64,000 nt of DNA, taken from the NCBI RefSeq assembly GCF_000219535.2, contig NZ_CP007806.1:1646501-1710500 (forward strand), in the 5' to 3' direction. This document shows, piece after piece, positions 63,320 to 64,000 of the stretch. The stretch is from Brevibacillus laterosporus LMG 15441. Its GTDB lineage: Bacteria; Bacillota; Bacilli; Brevibacillales; Brevibacillaceae. Made by a program: the position numbers and the translations under genes. A model generated the notes under the pieces. It searched no databases and had not been told where the DNA came from. It saw only the letters and a program-made list of their open reading frames with translations. The number at the start of each line of letters is the position of its first letter. Position 1 is the first letter of the stretch.

Positions 63320-63481
63320 GACATAGAGAGAAGGGGATAGCTACAAAAGTAATCAAGCTGATACGAACTTAGAGAAGTTGTTGAGCTGTACATGCAACCA
63401 TTGGTTTCAGCATGGAAAATGTTTGCTACTAGTGTCCATAACATCATTGAGGAGGATGAGGAGTGAATAACGTTACTAGAT
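63320..63481 (+). pseudogene. Possible remnant of one or two small genes
   Basis: The frame 63362-63466 encodes 34 protein-like residues (YELREVVELYMQPLVSAWKM then a tail ending IIEEDEE) with no start codon at its head, while the frame just upstream reads GDSYKSNQADTNLEKLL in another phase. A GTG at 63463, preceded by GAGGAGGATGAG and overlapping the stop, starts a six-codon frame. This looks like a decayed regulator plus a truncated second gene ahead of the DUF4097 gene. Confidence 0.35.
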
Positions 63482-63567
63482 AGTACGATTGTAAGTTCAA
63501 AACATGTAGCTTCTTAACGACATCTGGCTAATGTAGTTGTCTAGAAGGTAAATAGGAGAGGGTTCAG

Positions 63568-64000
63568 GTGAGAAAATCAGCTATCGTAGGCGTACTGTTT
63601 ATTATAATAGGTGTCATGGGATGTGTAGGCTGGGTTTTACAAGGGGGAATTTATGGACAAAAAGCAGCAAGTATCATTAACGAAAAGGCGATCGAGCATA
63701 CACAATTCAAACAACTTATAGTGGATAGTGCTAGTAAGGATATTCATATTGTTCCAAGTAATGATGATTACATAAAGATTCGGTTGAACGAGAAATCTGG
63801 ATGGGTTGGTACCAGAAATACAGAGCTACAAGTAACAGAGGAGAATGATAAGCTTCTGATTGTAACAACACGCCCTCCGACTTGGTTTAGCCTTGATTTT
63901 AGCATGGATGACGAAGGTTTAACTATCTCGCTTCCCCAAAAAACGTGGGAAAAAATGAAGCTTAGCAGCACTTCAGGTAATATCACGGCGGGCGATGTGT
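63568..64000 (+). CDS. DUF4097 family protein, partial at right edge
   Basis: GTG at 63568 follows TAGGAGAGG. One N-terminal hydrophobic segment (about residues 5-25) is followed by beta-rich sequence: FKQLIVDSASKDIHIVPSND, then LTISLPQKTWEKM and LSSTSGNITAGDV, typical of the DUF4097/LiaG-YvlB putative adhesin repeat. The gene continues beyond the window. Related genes often belong to envelope-stress operons with PadR or DUF1700 genes; only remnants lie upstream here. Confidence 0.75.
   Translation, partial: MRKSAIVGVLFIIIGVMGCVGWVLQGGIYGQKAASIINEKAIEHTQFKQLIVDSASKDIHIVPSNDDYIKIRLNEKSGWVGTRNTELQVTEENDKLLIVTTRPPTWFSLDFSMDDEGLTISLPQKTWEKMKLSSTSGNITAGDV

Overview
The window reads as a chromosomal segment of a low-GC, endospore-forming Gram-positive (Bacillota), most probably a Brevibacillus of the laterosporus type. 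This assignment is inferred from protein character and gene order (ylaN, sleB, ricF-ylbG, yqhG-yqhH/gcvT-gcvPA-gcvPB, aroK-yqzE, lipM), not from a database search. I see no rRNA, tRNA, CRISPR array, prophage or intact insertion sequence. Genes run on both strands as short transcription units separated by clear hairpin terminators.

Region 1 (1-5.8 kb) holds housekeeping and spore genes: YlaN, a Ca2+/H+ exchanger, a zinc-ribbon protein, the cortex hydrolase SleB without YpeB beside it, an Asp23-type protein, FtsW, a YugN-like protein and a CBS protein. Region 2 (5.9-14.6 kb) has a 36-residue membrane peptide, a lipoprotein nuclease, a Zn/Cd-type P-ATPase with an extremely His-rich N-terminus, a PrcB-like protein, an XPB-helicase-like protein, RicF-YlbG and PxpA. 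Region 3 (14.6-23.3 kb) has an alpha/beta hydrolase, an M1-type membrane metallopeptidase with a stalk domain, AroK-YqzE-YkuS, and YqhG-YqhH. Region 4 (23.5-35 kb) starts with a tandem glycine riboswitch driving gcvT-gcvPA-gcvPB, followed by a chemoreceptor, the octanoyltransferase LipM (which primes lipoylation of GcvH), D-amino acid transaminase and a B12-dependent ribonucleotide reductase.

Region 5 (34.9-42.3 kb) is the accessory, cell-envelope part: an ankyrin-repeat relic, a lipoprotein sortase of class F type beside a tiny secreted Lys/His-repeat protein ending in an MPKTG motif without a membrane anchor, an amidase-6 protein, a SpoVB-like flippase, an NlpC/P60 peptidase, a YetF-type protein and a secreted lipase. 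Region 6 (42.5-50.3 kb) covers metabolite uptake: a Fur-controlled iron-siderophore permease pair with its binding protein, an NhaC-family transporter under a SAM-I riboswitch (so a likely methionine transporter), peptidase T and AzlCD. Region 7 (50.5-59.3 kb) has a CPBP protease, a ManR/ManP-type PTS pair with a candidate operator, a two-component system and RodA. Region 8 (59.5-64 kb) has a large repetitive secreted stalk-domain protein, a second Fur-controlled siderophore-binding protein, decayed gene remnants and the start of a DUF4097 protein.

The strongest regulatory signals are the two riboswitches and the two Fur sites. The most promising candidate for something undescribed is the sortase/MPKTG mini-protein pair at 35.1-36.1 kb. 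The window also carries three decayed genes that are invisible as long open frames.
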